Shown one piece after another: positions 47,274 through 58,479 of a stretch of DNA of 64,000 nt. The stretch spans positions 50,069,564 to 50,133,563 of the forward strand of contig OX235279.1 of the NCBI GenBank assembly GCA_944472155.2. Reading direction: 5' to 3'. The stretch's first letter is position 1. Each line of letters opens with the position of its first letter. Position numbers and translations under genes: made by a program. The DNA comes from Trichobilharzia szidati (Eukaryota; Platyhelminthes; Trematoda; Strigeidida; Schistosomatidae). The notes beneath the pieces were generated by a model. The model did not search any database. It saw only the letters and a program-made list of their open reading frames with translations, and had not been told where the DNA came from.

Positions 47274-48495
47274 TTCCATATTAGTTTGTTTATTTGATAT
47301 ATCACACAGTGAAACAGTATTATTTACTGGATGACGTTTCGAACAAAATTTATTGTTCATAATCGTATCAATTGTAATCACACGACTTTAACACTTGAGT
47401 TTTATAGTTTCCTTTGTTCTCTCCTATTTGTCGTATGGGTAGTTGAATTTTCGAGATATCGGGGAGAGGTGATGAATCATTCCTGTTACATGTATTTGTA
47501 GTTGATTCGATAAACAAAGCTTCTGTTATCAATCTCTCCCTATACCCTGTGACATTAGATTTTAAAACTGTCATCCTATGCCATCCTATTGTATAGCTAT
47601 TGTATTGCTATAGCTGAACTATTCTCTAGATTTCTTATCTTGTCCGGGTCTACCAATCTAGATTTTGCTAGGTTTTTATGTTCAGCTAGTCTGACTGCCC
47701 CTGTTCTACTAGTTTGACCTGACAATCATTACAGGGTATGAGATAAACTAAATTGTTTTGTTTTAAGGGCTCTACAGGATCTTTTAACCGACAAAGCTTG
47801 TTTCTAATTGAGTTTGTGGGTTTGAATGCCATTTTTATTACTGCCTGCCTTGTTAAGAATTCTGCGTAAGGCTTCTGAGGTTCCTTCCTTGTATGGAATT
47901 ACTACTGATGATTTAGATTTCTTATTATTGGTGTCGTCATTAATATTATTATTATCACTAGTATTATTAACATTATTATTATTGGTGTCGTCATTAATAT
48001 TATTATTATTACTATTACTATTGACATTATTATTATTATCACTATCGCTACTTTCATTATTTATTTTATTTTTACATTTCCTTACATATTTCTTGATTAA
48101 TTTATCCGGGTAATTATTAAATTTCAAAGCTTCTTTTATGTGTATCAGTTCCTGTTTTAGATTTTCTTTGGTACTACTTAGTTTTTGTGCTCTGTCATTT
48201 AAACATTTCAGCAATCCTATTTTTACTGACATAGGATGGGAATAGGAATGATTCATCACCTGTCCCCGATATCTGGACAATTCTACTACCCAAACGACAA
48301 ATAGGAGAGAACAAAGAAAACTATAAAACTCAAGTGTCAAAGTCGTGTGATTATAATTGATATGATTATGAACAATAAATTTTGTTCGAAACGTCATCCA
48401 GTAAATAATACTGTTTCACTGTGTGATATATCAAATAAACAAACTAATATGGAATTACTTACTACCACAGTGCCCAAGTTTTACACATATATTAA
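47274..48495 (-). mobile_element. PLE insertion with inverted arms and target duplication
   Basis: 47274-47490 is the reverse complement of about 48235-48490. It is flanked by a probable 10-base target duplication, catctttact (47264-47273) and catgtttact (48496-48505), with one mismatch. The core on minus encodes FNNYPDKLIKKYVRKCKNKI, an Asn/Asp tract and VVIPYKEGTSEALRRILNKA, the PLE linker. A nuclease C-terminal piece (YRERLITEALFI) follows at 47574-47368. Confidence 0.82.
47935..48045. repeat. Asn/Asp-coding minisatellite in PLE linker
   Basis: A unit of about 60 bases with ATTATTATTGGTGTCGTCAT is present twice, reading NNNNINDDT on minus in the PLE frame. AAT triplet expansion is the likely source. 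Confidence 0.7.
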
Positions 48496-48610
48496 CATGT
48501 TTACTTTGTTCTATTTTCTGCTATCCTCGTCATCTGGGCTCACGATTGCCCATAATCTGTCATTTCCTCTGCGCACGATCTCCTCCATGTCACCCTAAGA
48601 CGACCCAGTC

Positions 48611-50074
48611 GTAGTTTCTCAACCCACAGAGAATAAGTAAACAGAAATGCAACAGTACTAAAACAAACGATCTAAAATCGTAAATAGTGACTCGTAAAAT
48701 TAATTATACCTCAATTTCTACATCTTTCGTTAGGGGAATTACAAAAATATGTGGTTAACGAAGCACTTTAAACAGAATATGTAGTGAGGACGAAGAATTA
48801 ATCATCTGTCAGTGTGTGTCTCTGTGACAAACGATATCAGGTATTTTTCTGTGATATTTCGTAAAACTAAACTTTCCCCCTTCCCACCAAGAACACAACA
48901 AATCTTAACAGTTCAGATGGAACAAGTAAATTACTAAATAATTAATCATAAGCCTTCCACTGAGGATGACTCCATTGAGTTAAAGAATGCATTTAACATA
49001 TATGTATATAAGTTATAATAAACTGGTTTCCTAAACATTCATCACATCAACACATCTGCCTCTGTTTGGCCTGGCGTTGCTGAAATTTCAACCGCCTAAT
49101 CAGAAACTAAAACATTATGTAAGTGCTACTTTTTGTTTTAATCTACATATGTTAAACATGGACTACAGTAGCAGACAACATAAGAATAATTATCGATTGA
49201 AAGTCTTTGTAGGACAGTTAGTATCTGATAGAATAACATAATGAGTAATCATGAAGTTGGAAGCAGAGTGTTAGAAACGGAAAGTAAGTCGACGATATTG
49301 ACAATCGGAGTTGACTAGCCACCTTATCAGTGAGTACTGTTAGTAGAAGGATTCTATTAGCAAAAGCTAAGAGAAAACAGAGATTTCGGCATTCCCATAT
49401 TTCTAATCGGCATTTTCAACAGAGATGATTTGATAGGAAATTCACCCATCTATTGCTCAGGTAATACCACTTATCTTTACACCAATGATACGCATTATTG
49501 ACAGTCCTTCGCTAAAAATATACAGTCAAAGTTCCATGAAACCATACGATGTGACTATTCATCACAGACGTATTTAGGGGGAATGAATCCCCTTAGGAGA
49601 CAAGGCCATTCGTGACAACGTTATGGAGTTAATCGTAATCTACTATGTGACATACTACAAAAAGCTATTCAGGACAAAAAAGTGAGGAATATAAAATAAT
49701 ACTTTTTATACAATTCATTCTTGTCAGTGGGCCACATTCATTGTGTAGGCGTTAATGATACTAGAAAACCTGAACATACAACAATAAGCTGATCTGACAA
49801 CTCATTTATTAAAAATCAAGTCTTTAAACTTATACAACACATAAAAAACTCATGAAAAAGCTCTGTATGCGTGAAAATGAATTGATAAAACAACCACAAA
49901 TCAGTCAATTCAACGGGTATGAAATAAATTTTCAACGTACAACTTCGCTGAAAAGTACTTCATTTGAAGTTTCCAGGACTTCATGATATCACACATGAAG
50001 GTAGAGCAAAGAAATTCAAACTATAATAAACAGAAATAAGCGTGACAAGTGTCGATCACATAAGGAATAATAAG
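48611..50074. other. Intergenic DNA
   Basis: Apart from the dispersed repeat at 49290-49385, nothing recognised. Confidence 0.5.
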
Positions 50075-50678
50075 AATTTATTGACTCTGTAAAATGACAA
50101 AGAGGGAATACATCTACATCACTAAGAACTATTTCATTCTGTGTTGTCAGAAGTCTCCAACGTCTGATGCTTAACATATACAGCACCCCAGTCAACACAG
50201 TATATATGTCCATCAGTGAATCAAATCAGAAACCAACAACATACTCGACTGGTGCGATATTTTGCTTTGACCACTCATAACTCAATCCTAGATTATTCAA
50301 CATTACTCGTCGAACAAGACAAAGGCCCCACATCCGTAACACACACAACACTAACCACTTCAATCACATGCCAAACATACTAAGACCTTCCCTCAACGTC
50401 TTCAAAAGATTACATCCTTCAGCATTTTCAACAACAACAACAATGGTATCATCTGTGTGCTCTAGATCGACGAAACTGTGCTCTGATAACAGGTCAATCC
50501 ATCAGACGTCGAAACCGACCAGTGTCAGTACAGGTATGATCAAACCGAAATGAAATGATGACAATGGAAATTTCTGACGTACATCATTGATTTTCGTCAC
50601 TTCAGATGACAACCATTGTGGGCTCTACCACGGTTGCATGTTTTTGAGTAGAGTGCATTGACTACCATAATGTACTTT
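50075..50678. repeat. Inverted duplicate, left arm
   Basis: Near-identical reverse complement of 60853-61443, about 10.2 kb away. Both arms are the same piece of a dead LINE. Confidence 0.88.
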
Positions 50679-51160
50679 TTTGTACTACTTCCAAAACTGT
50701 ACGTTACGTTTCTATCTAAAAATTGAGTGCGTAAAGGCTTCTGAGCTACTTGTCTGTTGCATTTCTCTAGTCGTAGGCATACACGAGTACATACTAGTGC
50801 GCGATCGTGGTCCACATAGCTTGGTTAGATACGACCCGTCTGGAGTTATTACGTAGGAAGACCTTTACATTGGCTACAAAGAGCTGTAGTGTTGTCCGGA
50901 TGTACACATTTTGTGGCCAACTTCTCTTTCCGAGAGCATGAAGGCAGAATAGCTGGTTTGCTTGTCGTGTGCGTGAAACAACAATTTACTGTTGTTATAA
51001 CTCCATTTCTCACCAGTGTGATCACGGCCTCAGACTCCTTACATAGCGTAGGCAACCTACAATAGGATGGTAAATGTCTTGAGTTCAACGGCTAGCTACA
51101 CGTCTTTTATCTCATGGAATGTTCTGAAGGAACATTCGCTGCATCCATTATTACTCATTG
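50075..51160 (-). mobile_element. Decayed RTE-like LINE family 1 copy
   Basis: 50815-50700 encodes DHDRALVCTRVCLRLEKCNR, matching DSDHALARAGLCLRL of the copy at 11.6-14.8 kb. 50075-50560 is a degraded RT (LSMFGM and related motifs in broken frames). 50075-50678 also occurs inverted at 60853-61443. Confidence 0.72.
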
Positions 51161-51179
51161 AGTCATAGCAATATACAAA

Positions 51180-53262
51180 CCTTGGAAGGCAGCAGGGCCA
51201 CATGGAATTACCCCCCAAAGCACTGAAAACGGACCCACAGACTGTGGCACATGTGCTTACGCCATTATTGCAAAAGGTTTGGAAGAACGGCTACCTTTTC
51301 AAGCTACCAAAGAAGGGCGACTTACGCCAATGCAAAAAACTGACTGGAGTGGAATAATGCTCTTGTCTAGGCGTCATCCTGGAGAGAACAAAAAATGCAC
51401 TGCATGCAGAACTTCACCCGCCGGAACAAGCTGGATTCATGAAGGGCAAATCATGTGCTAGTCAAATTGCAACTCTACGCATTGTCACCGAACAAAGCAT
51501 AGAATCGCAGTCAAACCTCTACCACAACTTCCTTCATCGACTTCGAAAAGGCCTTCGACAGACAGCGTTGACAGAGAATTAATTTGGAAACTTAAATGTG
51601 GTGGACTGGATTATGCGTCAAACTGTGAATGAGGAGTGAGAAGACAGGAATACGTTGGACCGATCGATGATAAGACTCTAGAAGATCTGGATTTCGCAGA
51701 TGATTTATGTTTAATGTCACACAAACTCGAAGACTTGCAGGCGAAAAGCAACAAATTGGCAGAAGGGGCTGGCAGCGAAGACAGAACTGCAGGTGAACAT
51801 AGACAAGACGGAGGTGATAAAGATAATCAACCAACCAACACCAACAAGCACCAATCACCATCGACGGGAGAGATTAAACAGAGGTTACCTCCTTCACTTA
51901 TGTAGGAAGCATAGTTTCAACTACGGGCGGAACGGATTAAGATGTCAAAGTCAGAATCGGAAAGGCAAGATACGCCCTCTGACTGATTTCAAAATAGAAC
52001 TTTGCACCAATGTGCAGCAGTTTGAGTCGCCATACCACATAGCACATAAAGCAAGAGAAGAAAGTAAAAAGAAATGCAAAATAGAGACAGTCAACAGAGA
52101 TGTGAGACAAAAAGAATAGTAATATCGAAGAATCATATAGTTTTATTGGATATTGTAAGTCACAAGGAGTGGATGCATCCACAGGACCGATAACTGCTAC
52201 CATGACGTGGTGGTCGGGTTTGCATATCGCAATGACCCAACAGGCTACACTGGTTGGAACTATTGTTCCTGCAGGTCCTACCATGCCAAGAAGATTGTCA
52301 GGATAGCGATTAGACTAAAGCAGTGTAATAATTTTTTGCACACTATGCTGGGGGTCTGTGGGCAAAGTCGTAATGCTGGGGAGCAGGGTAGTAACAGCAG
52401 TAAGGTGTTTCCTTCAGATGACTAGCTATGCTGTCTCTCCACTCTGGAGGGAGGGGGTTAGAAAAGGTCCACCCCGCAAATTGTACATACCGAGTTACCC
52501 TACGGTGGTCCGTAACCAGCCGTAAATTTACTAATACGGAACGAATCCGAGAAACCAGTTCATACGGGCCATGTGTAACCGGCCTCAAGCAGTTGTCTCC
52601 TGGGCTCTGTGATCACGCAATGCTAACACTTTCTGTTTCAGGTACTCGAAGAATCAGTCAATTTCCACAGTGTGGGCAGCCGAGAGGTAACAACCGCCCA
52701 CTCACTTCCAAAAGCACGCGAAGCTTTCTTGACATACGCACACATTAACCTGAAACTAGTTTGGAGATCTGCTTCACTCAGCCAGCATAAAGAGCACGAT
52801 TCGGATTTTCAACACAAATGTAAAGTCGGTCCTCCTATAGGGATCAGAAACTTGCACTGCATGTCACGGAAAGGGTCCCCAACAAGTTACAGACTTTTAT
52901 CAACAGCTGCCTTCACTGGCTCCATATTGAATATCAAATGGCCGGCCAGAAAGAAATAGCAACAGGAAACTCTAAAGATGAACAAACCAACCAAGAGCCG
53001 ATTGCGCAACAAATATGTGGGAGAAAATGGAGACCATAGAATGACATCGTGCGCCAGGCCATCACTCGAGTAAAATCCAAATGGGAATCGACTAGTGGGT
53101 CGTCTTAGGGTGACATGGAGGAGATTGTGTAGGCAGGAGATGAGAGACTATGAGCAGTTGTGGGCCCAGCTGGAGGGGACATAACCAAACAGAACAAAGT
53201 CAAGATGTGTTGTTGAAGTCCTTATGTTCCACTGGGAACCGAAGGGAACAGTAATAATATGC
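51180..53262 (+). mobile_element. RTE-like LINE family 2 copy, interrupted
   Basis: 51260-51480 covers the region before the RT active site. 51640-51740 encodes DDKTLEDLDFADDLCLMSHK, the FADD catalytic motif. The thumb then continues after an interruption at about 51985-52750 with WRSASLSQHKEHDSDFQHKC, and the 3' end is TTATGTTCCACTGGGAACCG with a short AAT tail at 53250. Several frameshifts. Confidence 0.85.
51985..52750. mobile_element. Nested LINE family 1 insertion, rearranged
   Basis: 51985-52175 matches the 3' end of family 1 (11610-11800) and reads on minus. 52180-52750 matches its 5' leader (14760-14230) and reads on plus. A 3' piece and an inverted 5' piece joined, with the middle missing, fits a twin-priming-type insertion. 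Confidence 0.72.
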
Positions 53263-53429
53263 AAGCCGCGACAACACGTTAAGATAACAGGTATTGTTCA
53301 CAAAGAATTACGATATTTCAAAACAATCTTGCCTAGTTTGTTAGTTCACTAGTTTTCTGGCCGGTCTTAAGCCCAGGAGAAGAGGGAAGGTTGGACGTGG
53401 GGCTAGCTGCCTTATCCCAGAAATCCAAT

Positions 53430-54720
53430 CCAATCACTACAGAAACTTCAAGACACCACACAAATATAAAACATTGACTTATTCTTCACTTGAATCGGAG
53501 AGCCGGAATGACGTCCAGGTTGTTGAAAGCCTTCGAGCAGCCAATCAGCCAATGTGTACTCTTTTGATGAAGGAGAAAATAAGCATGAGGACGTGGAATG
53601 TTCATACAATACATGAAACTCGGAATGTTGTCCAGGTTGCTAAAGAAATGAGAAGATATAGCGTAGACCGCCTAGGAATCTGTGAGAGTAGATGGAATTG
53701 ATGTCAACTCTCTAAATTGTTAACAGCAGTCAATAATTCACTCCAATTATCCCAGAGGACAACCATCAACACTGTGAGGCAAAGTTACTAAAAGCCAAGA
53801 AGGTAGTAGGATAAGGTGGAATTTCTCCAAAAGTACTGAAAGTTAATAGTTTGAAAGACATTCAGTATTTGATAAGCTGTAGTCAGTTTATATTAGCTAG
53901 TTAAAAAAGTGATATTTATGGTGACAGTAAGTTTATGTTTGTGGAAATCTGAGATGCTCTCTGGAACTTACCTAGTACCTAACACCACAAATTTCAGAGT
54001 CAACAGGTTATATTTCAGAGCGTATAAACTTGAAACCCAGTTACATCAAAGCTATTATCAAAAACTAGAACCCTTTTAGTAAAGTTATTTGTACTTCATA
54101 GTCAATTTGATCATCACTAATTGACAACTAGAAGAAGCATTGGAAAGTAAGGAGCACTGAGAAATTTCAAGGTTACCCCTCCCACTTATTTATTTGGACA
54201 GCAACGTTTCAACTACAGGTGGGATGGATAAGGATGTCAAAGCCAGGATCACAAAAGCGAAACCTACCTTCATTAATGAATTAATTAATTTGAAATCAGT
54301 GTAGAAATCTAATACACTCAGAATGAAGAACATTATGCGTATTTCCAACTTTAATGTCGGGTCACTTCTTCTATATGGTTTAAAGTCTTGGCATGTTACC
54401 TAGAGGACTTCGAACAGGCTGAAGACAACTGCCTCATTCGATCTATACTGACCATCAGATAACCAGAAAGAACTAGGAACATGAAACTTTGGTGGTGAAG
54501 TTTCCAAGACCCAATTTCGCAACAAATCTTCAGAAGGAAGTGGAAATGAGTCGGACACACGTTGAGGAGACCGTTGAGTGATGTCCTGCATCAGACTGTC
54601 GAGAGGGAAACAAGAAGTTGTGGGTCCATATGTGATATGGATGAGATCGTGTGATGAGGAAATTAGAGCTTATGGGTACAATCAGCCCCATGGTTCCTTA
54701 AGCATAATAACAACATAAAC
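53430..54720 (+). mobile_element. RTE-like LINE family 2 copy, internally deleted
   Basis: 53474-53700 encodes ISMRTWNVHTIHETRNVVQV and LGICESRWN, the start of the AP endonuclease. A short RT-upstream piece follows (53780-53840), then unrelated DNA, then the thumb and 3' part (54165-54720). Confidence 0.78.
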
Positions 54721-55140
54721 TTGCACAACAAACAGTTGAGACATTCTGAGCTTAATGTCAAATTTTATCACTCTTGATAATGTCGATCATCTAAGCGACT
54801 TTACATAGACACCAGATTCCCACAATTAGTCATCAATTACAAAGTCAATTGAAGAGTATTTGAGCCAACTCACTAACTGAAGTGAGTTTCATTATCAATG
54901 AAAGCGTCAATTTTCTTACAGGTGTGGATTAACTTCGCCTATATAGCAACAATCTTCGAACTCACAATATACAGGTAGTAAAGTCATACATTAAAGACAG
55001 GGAAAAAAAACAACAAAACCTTTCACAAAAGAAAAATCTCATAGTAGGAAAATTTGTATTGTCAAATTCAAAGGAAGAAATACAGTCTTGATTACAAAAT
55101 ATTAAATATGTAGTCTCACAGATGCAATCAATTATAACAT

Positions 55141-55342
55141 CTATGATATGATGATGTCACATGGTAAGTTGAAATTCTTGGTGAAACACATCAATTGACG
55201 AGCACGATACTGCCAATAACTGGCTCGAATTCTGTCCACTTCATTAGCCAAACGATCACATAGGGAGATGGCACGATCAAAAATAGTTTTAGGATCGTAT
55301 GTTATGTTCAGAGAATCACCTGTTGATGCATCAACATGCGGA
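55141..55342 (-). CDS. FNTA: FNTA terminal exon
   Basis: Completes a split Ser codon, then PHVDASTGDS, DPKTIFDRAISLCDRLANEV, and ends CDIIIS-stop. Acceptor is acattatag. Confidence 0.92.
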
Positions 55343-57030
55343 CTATAATGTAAATAAAAACAATCGGAATATTATGAACTGAGGAATTTTTACTTCACAT
55401 TATTTCAGGTATAAAAAGTACATTATATATATATATATATATATTAACTTCTGTACATAAAAAGTGAACAGAGGAGAACCAGCAGGCTTGAACTGGGTCT
55501 GCTAAACTGAATGAGCTAAGATAACACCATCTATTAACTTCGTAGTATTTGGTTTAACCGAGTAGGGCCTTACATATTTATTTGATTGCAGTGCTTGAGA
55601 ATGATATCTCTGAAAGTAGTAACTCTTCGCTGAACGCATTTATTTAACAAAATGATTAACTCTTTTTAATAATTATCAGGTTGTACAATTTAAATGCCAG
55701 CTTTGGTGTATTTGAATGTTATTAACAGGGAATATTAGTTAATATTAATAAAAAATGAATTATTTGTGATTCATTTTTTTAAACTATTGCATTTTAAGCT
55801 TAGAGATTCCAGCTAGACGTCTTCGACAAAGGTTCAGAATCACCTATTTATTGGACTGTAATCTTAAATATCTACGAAAAACCACTGTACGTACTCAAAT
55901 GAAGGTGTAAATTCTCTACCGAATTATAGAAGAGATCATATTAACAATGATCTAAAACGCAACACAACCTTGTTTGTCCTAGTTCACTCTAAAAAGGTAT
56001 GATACACAATTTGGTTACAGTTCTAAAATATAAGGCAAAACCACCACAGTGTTTGACAAAGGTATACATAAACTGGGCAACTGAAGATTCGGTTGTTGGA
56101 ATCCAACGATAGAAAGTGAAGAGCAAGATTCAATAAAGTTGTAAATTCTCAGTTGATAAAATATAATGCGATTATTTATACGATATCTTGCCGGGATTAT
56201 AATATACCAACTAGTATGGTACATATCGACTACGCGAGTGCATTTATTGATATTCAATTATCCGTCAACAGCTTACCTGTCTTGTTTTCCTAGTGTGCCA
56301 CCGCCATTCGATTGTTTCATAAAATGTAATTTTAAGTAATCAGTATAAACTTCAACTACGAAGCTAAGTGGAGCTAAACAGTCAACAACAGTACGATCAA
56401 CTGCCATTAAATCTTCAACAAACTTTAGCATAAGCTGAAGTTTAGGCATAAAATCAGTCTCATTACTGGAGGATTTTTCATCTGATGGTTTAGATGTCTC
56501 AGAGTAAATATACTTCCTGTTATGCACAAAGGGTACTAATAAGCCATAAAAATAATTCCAGGAACTCTCATTATTCGGTGCAAAAGAGATTCGCTTCTGA
56601 ACAAAATCAATTTCCTAAAAAATTAAAGAAATAAAACAGTAATACATGTTAGTTATATTTTAATTTATAAACTGGAAATCATGCTCACTGCCTTAAATAC
56701 CTAAATTACATGACTTACACGTGTAAGAACAGATGGTGACAAACCTTCATCAAGCATGACAACGTAGAAACGGTGATTCCACGCTGAGTTATTATGTACA
56801 TCGCTTAAAAGCATTCGTTCAGTAAATGCTAGTTCTTCTTCGACAGATATTTTAAAAAATGACACAATCCATCGACGATGCTGCCATGCATGATAGTTCT
56901 TTGGATCATCCGAGATAACATCATCAGTGAAACGTAGTTCATCAGAGCTGAGATGTGTTAGAGAATTACATGATCCGTTAGCAATCTGTTTTGATAATTC
57001 TTCCACAATCCACTGGCGATGATGCCATAA
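55141..57030 (-). CDS. FNTA: Protein farnesyltransferase/geranylgeranyltransferase I alpha subunit, C-terminal three exons
   Basis: Exons 57030-56719, 56614-56277 and 55342-55141 join in frame into 283 residues ending in TAG; human FNTA has 379. This subunit is shared by the two CaaX prenyltransferases and forms a crescent of helical PFTA repeats around the catalytic beta subunit. Visible repeats are LWHHRQWIVEEL, DPKNYHAWQHRRWIVSFFK, DVHNNSAWNHRFYVV and PNNESSWNYFYGLL. Human FNTA has the same order (AKNYHAWQHRQW, VRNNSVWNQRYFV, HNESAWNYLKG). The last exon ends with AISLCDRLANEVDRIRASYW, matching the human [20 protein letters not shown]. The middle exon carries an extra Ser/Lys/Asp-rich stretch (SETSKPSDEKSSSNET) that looks like a surface loop. 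The N-terminal exons, with the first YTVW-type repeat, were not found between 57031 and 64000. Confidence 0.94.
55424..55445. repeat. (TA)n microsatellite
   Basis: Short TA run in the last FNTA intron. Confidence 0.9.
56277..56614 (-). CDS. FNTA: FNTA exon (second visible)
   Basis: EIDFVQKRISFAPNNESSWN, then the extra polar loop, then MLKFVEDLMAVDRTVVDCLA. Acceptor is ttttttag, donor is gtaagc. Confidence 0.92.
56719..57030 (-). CDS. FNTA: FNTA exon (first visible)
   Basis: 104 codons, phase 0. Carries three PFTA repeats, LWHHRQW, KNYHAWQHRRW and NNSAWNHRF. Acceptor is ttttgtag, donor is gtaagt. Confidence 0.93.
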
Positions 57031-58479
57031 CTACAAAAGGAAATAAATAAAATTATTTCTACAAAGCATTCATGTATTAGATCAGTCAGAATATCTTAAT
57101 TTCTACACATGAAATCTTTTCCTGGCATAAGACTCTTAATACATTGAACAGGGAAATACGTCCAAGTTATCTCTTAGGAGTCGACAGCCTAACAAAAATA
57201 TATATTTAATGCTACCAGTAGGCTATTTCAGGTACCGATTACGGGCGTGGAGCTGCTACTGGGTAAAGAATACTCTTGAGCAGTGCATATGAATAAGGTT
57301 CAAGTGATGAGTAGCACACTGGACTGTGATGCTTATTCGTACACACATAAAATTGGATAGTGAAAAAGCCTCTATTTTTTCCTGTATGTCAACCAAACTG
57401 AATCTGTTTCTAAAGCGTTGGTATATCGTGATATCAAAAAAAGATTTTAGTGGGATAAAAAATGATGCCTGGCATTACACTATAACTGGAAAGAAATTCT
57501 TCTCGACAATGACAAAAGTTACTGGGAGAAACGAATGTTAACTCCTACACTGGAGAACCACTTCACTTCTAGTGTTTAAAATTACTTTTATTTTGAAGAC
57601 AGTGCGATTAAAGCGAATTATCCAGTTTTGACAAGGATAAAATAAACATTCCCGATTTCATTCCTACTATCACCGGTGTTATTCCTTACTGAAGTGGACG
57701 GGCTCCTGCAACAGATCGTAGGGAGAGATAAGAGGGGTATTTATTAGACCGATACCTCAGAGACTCAGCGCATCACCTAGAGCAATTCCAACAGGCTGAA
57801 GGATTTTATTAGCAGCTTCAAGGGGCAGGGTGAAATGGAGATGTGCTGTTGAAGTCCTATGTTCCCCTCGAAATCCAAGGGAATAATAATAAATGATAAC
57901 AATCTTCAATTTCGCTGATTCTGTTATTACCTTAAGGTTGATTGACTGTAGTTATGTTTACGTAAAACAAATGCCTCACTGACACTGACGAGTCATTCTA
58001 CTTCTTTTGTTAGATCTGGTCATTTTTCATGCCTATCAATGATACGCTAGTTACAGAATAAGTGTCTACCATCATTTATAAGTAAAGATATATATACTTG
58101 GTTAAAAACGAATAATAATGTGTAAGGATGAAGCAAATTTATTTTAGCATATTTTAATGAAAACTTACTATGGTAAATATTAACCAACAGCATATTTCAT
58201 AATTTTTTAAAATACATTGAAACGAAAAGCTGCATTTATTAGGAGGGCAGAAACTCAAAAGGGATGGCATGAAAATTCAAGAAATTCCTAATATATATAT
58301 AAACCGTTCACCACAAGATATCTTCATTCAACGGATTCATACCCAGGAAACTTCCGAAGGTTGAGGGGTAATACGTTAACCCGTTTTATAACCAATCTCA
58401 AGATTTTGTTTCGGTTGCATTTATTTTCATTTGTGATTCTAGCTCTTAGCAAACAACACTAAAATTTAGTGGTATTCAA
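57031..58479. other. FNTA upstream intron DNA
   Basis: Apart from the LINE 3' fragment, no exon or repeat recognised. I looked for the expected N-terminal FNTA repeats on the minus strand here and up to 64000 without success. Confidence 0.5.
57640..57890 (+). mobile_element. RTE-like LINE family 2, 3' fragment
   Basis: Ends TGTTGAAGTCCTATGTTCCC then an AATAATAAT tail, the same end as at 37500 and 53240. Upstream part strongly decayed. Confidence 0.6.

Larger units (their letters stand above)
47213..48610 (-). mobile_element. RTE-like LINE family 2 3' end interrupted by a PLE
   Basis: 48610-48506 matches the LINE end at 53085-53200 (GTCTTAGGGTGACATGGAGG). 47268-47213 matches the last part, 53203-53250 (GATGTGTTGTTGAAG then TATGTTCCACT). 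The PLE at 47274-48495 sits between them. Confidence 0.82.

Noticed and set aside
47826..48113. Leu/Ser-rich plus-strand frame of 95 codons
   Set aside because: It is the antisense of the Asn-rich PLE linker.
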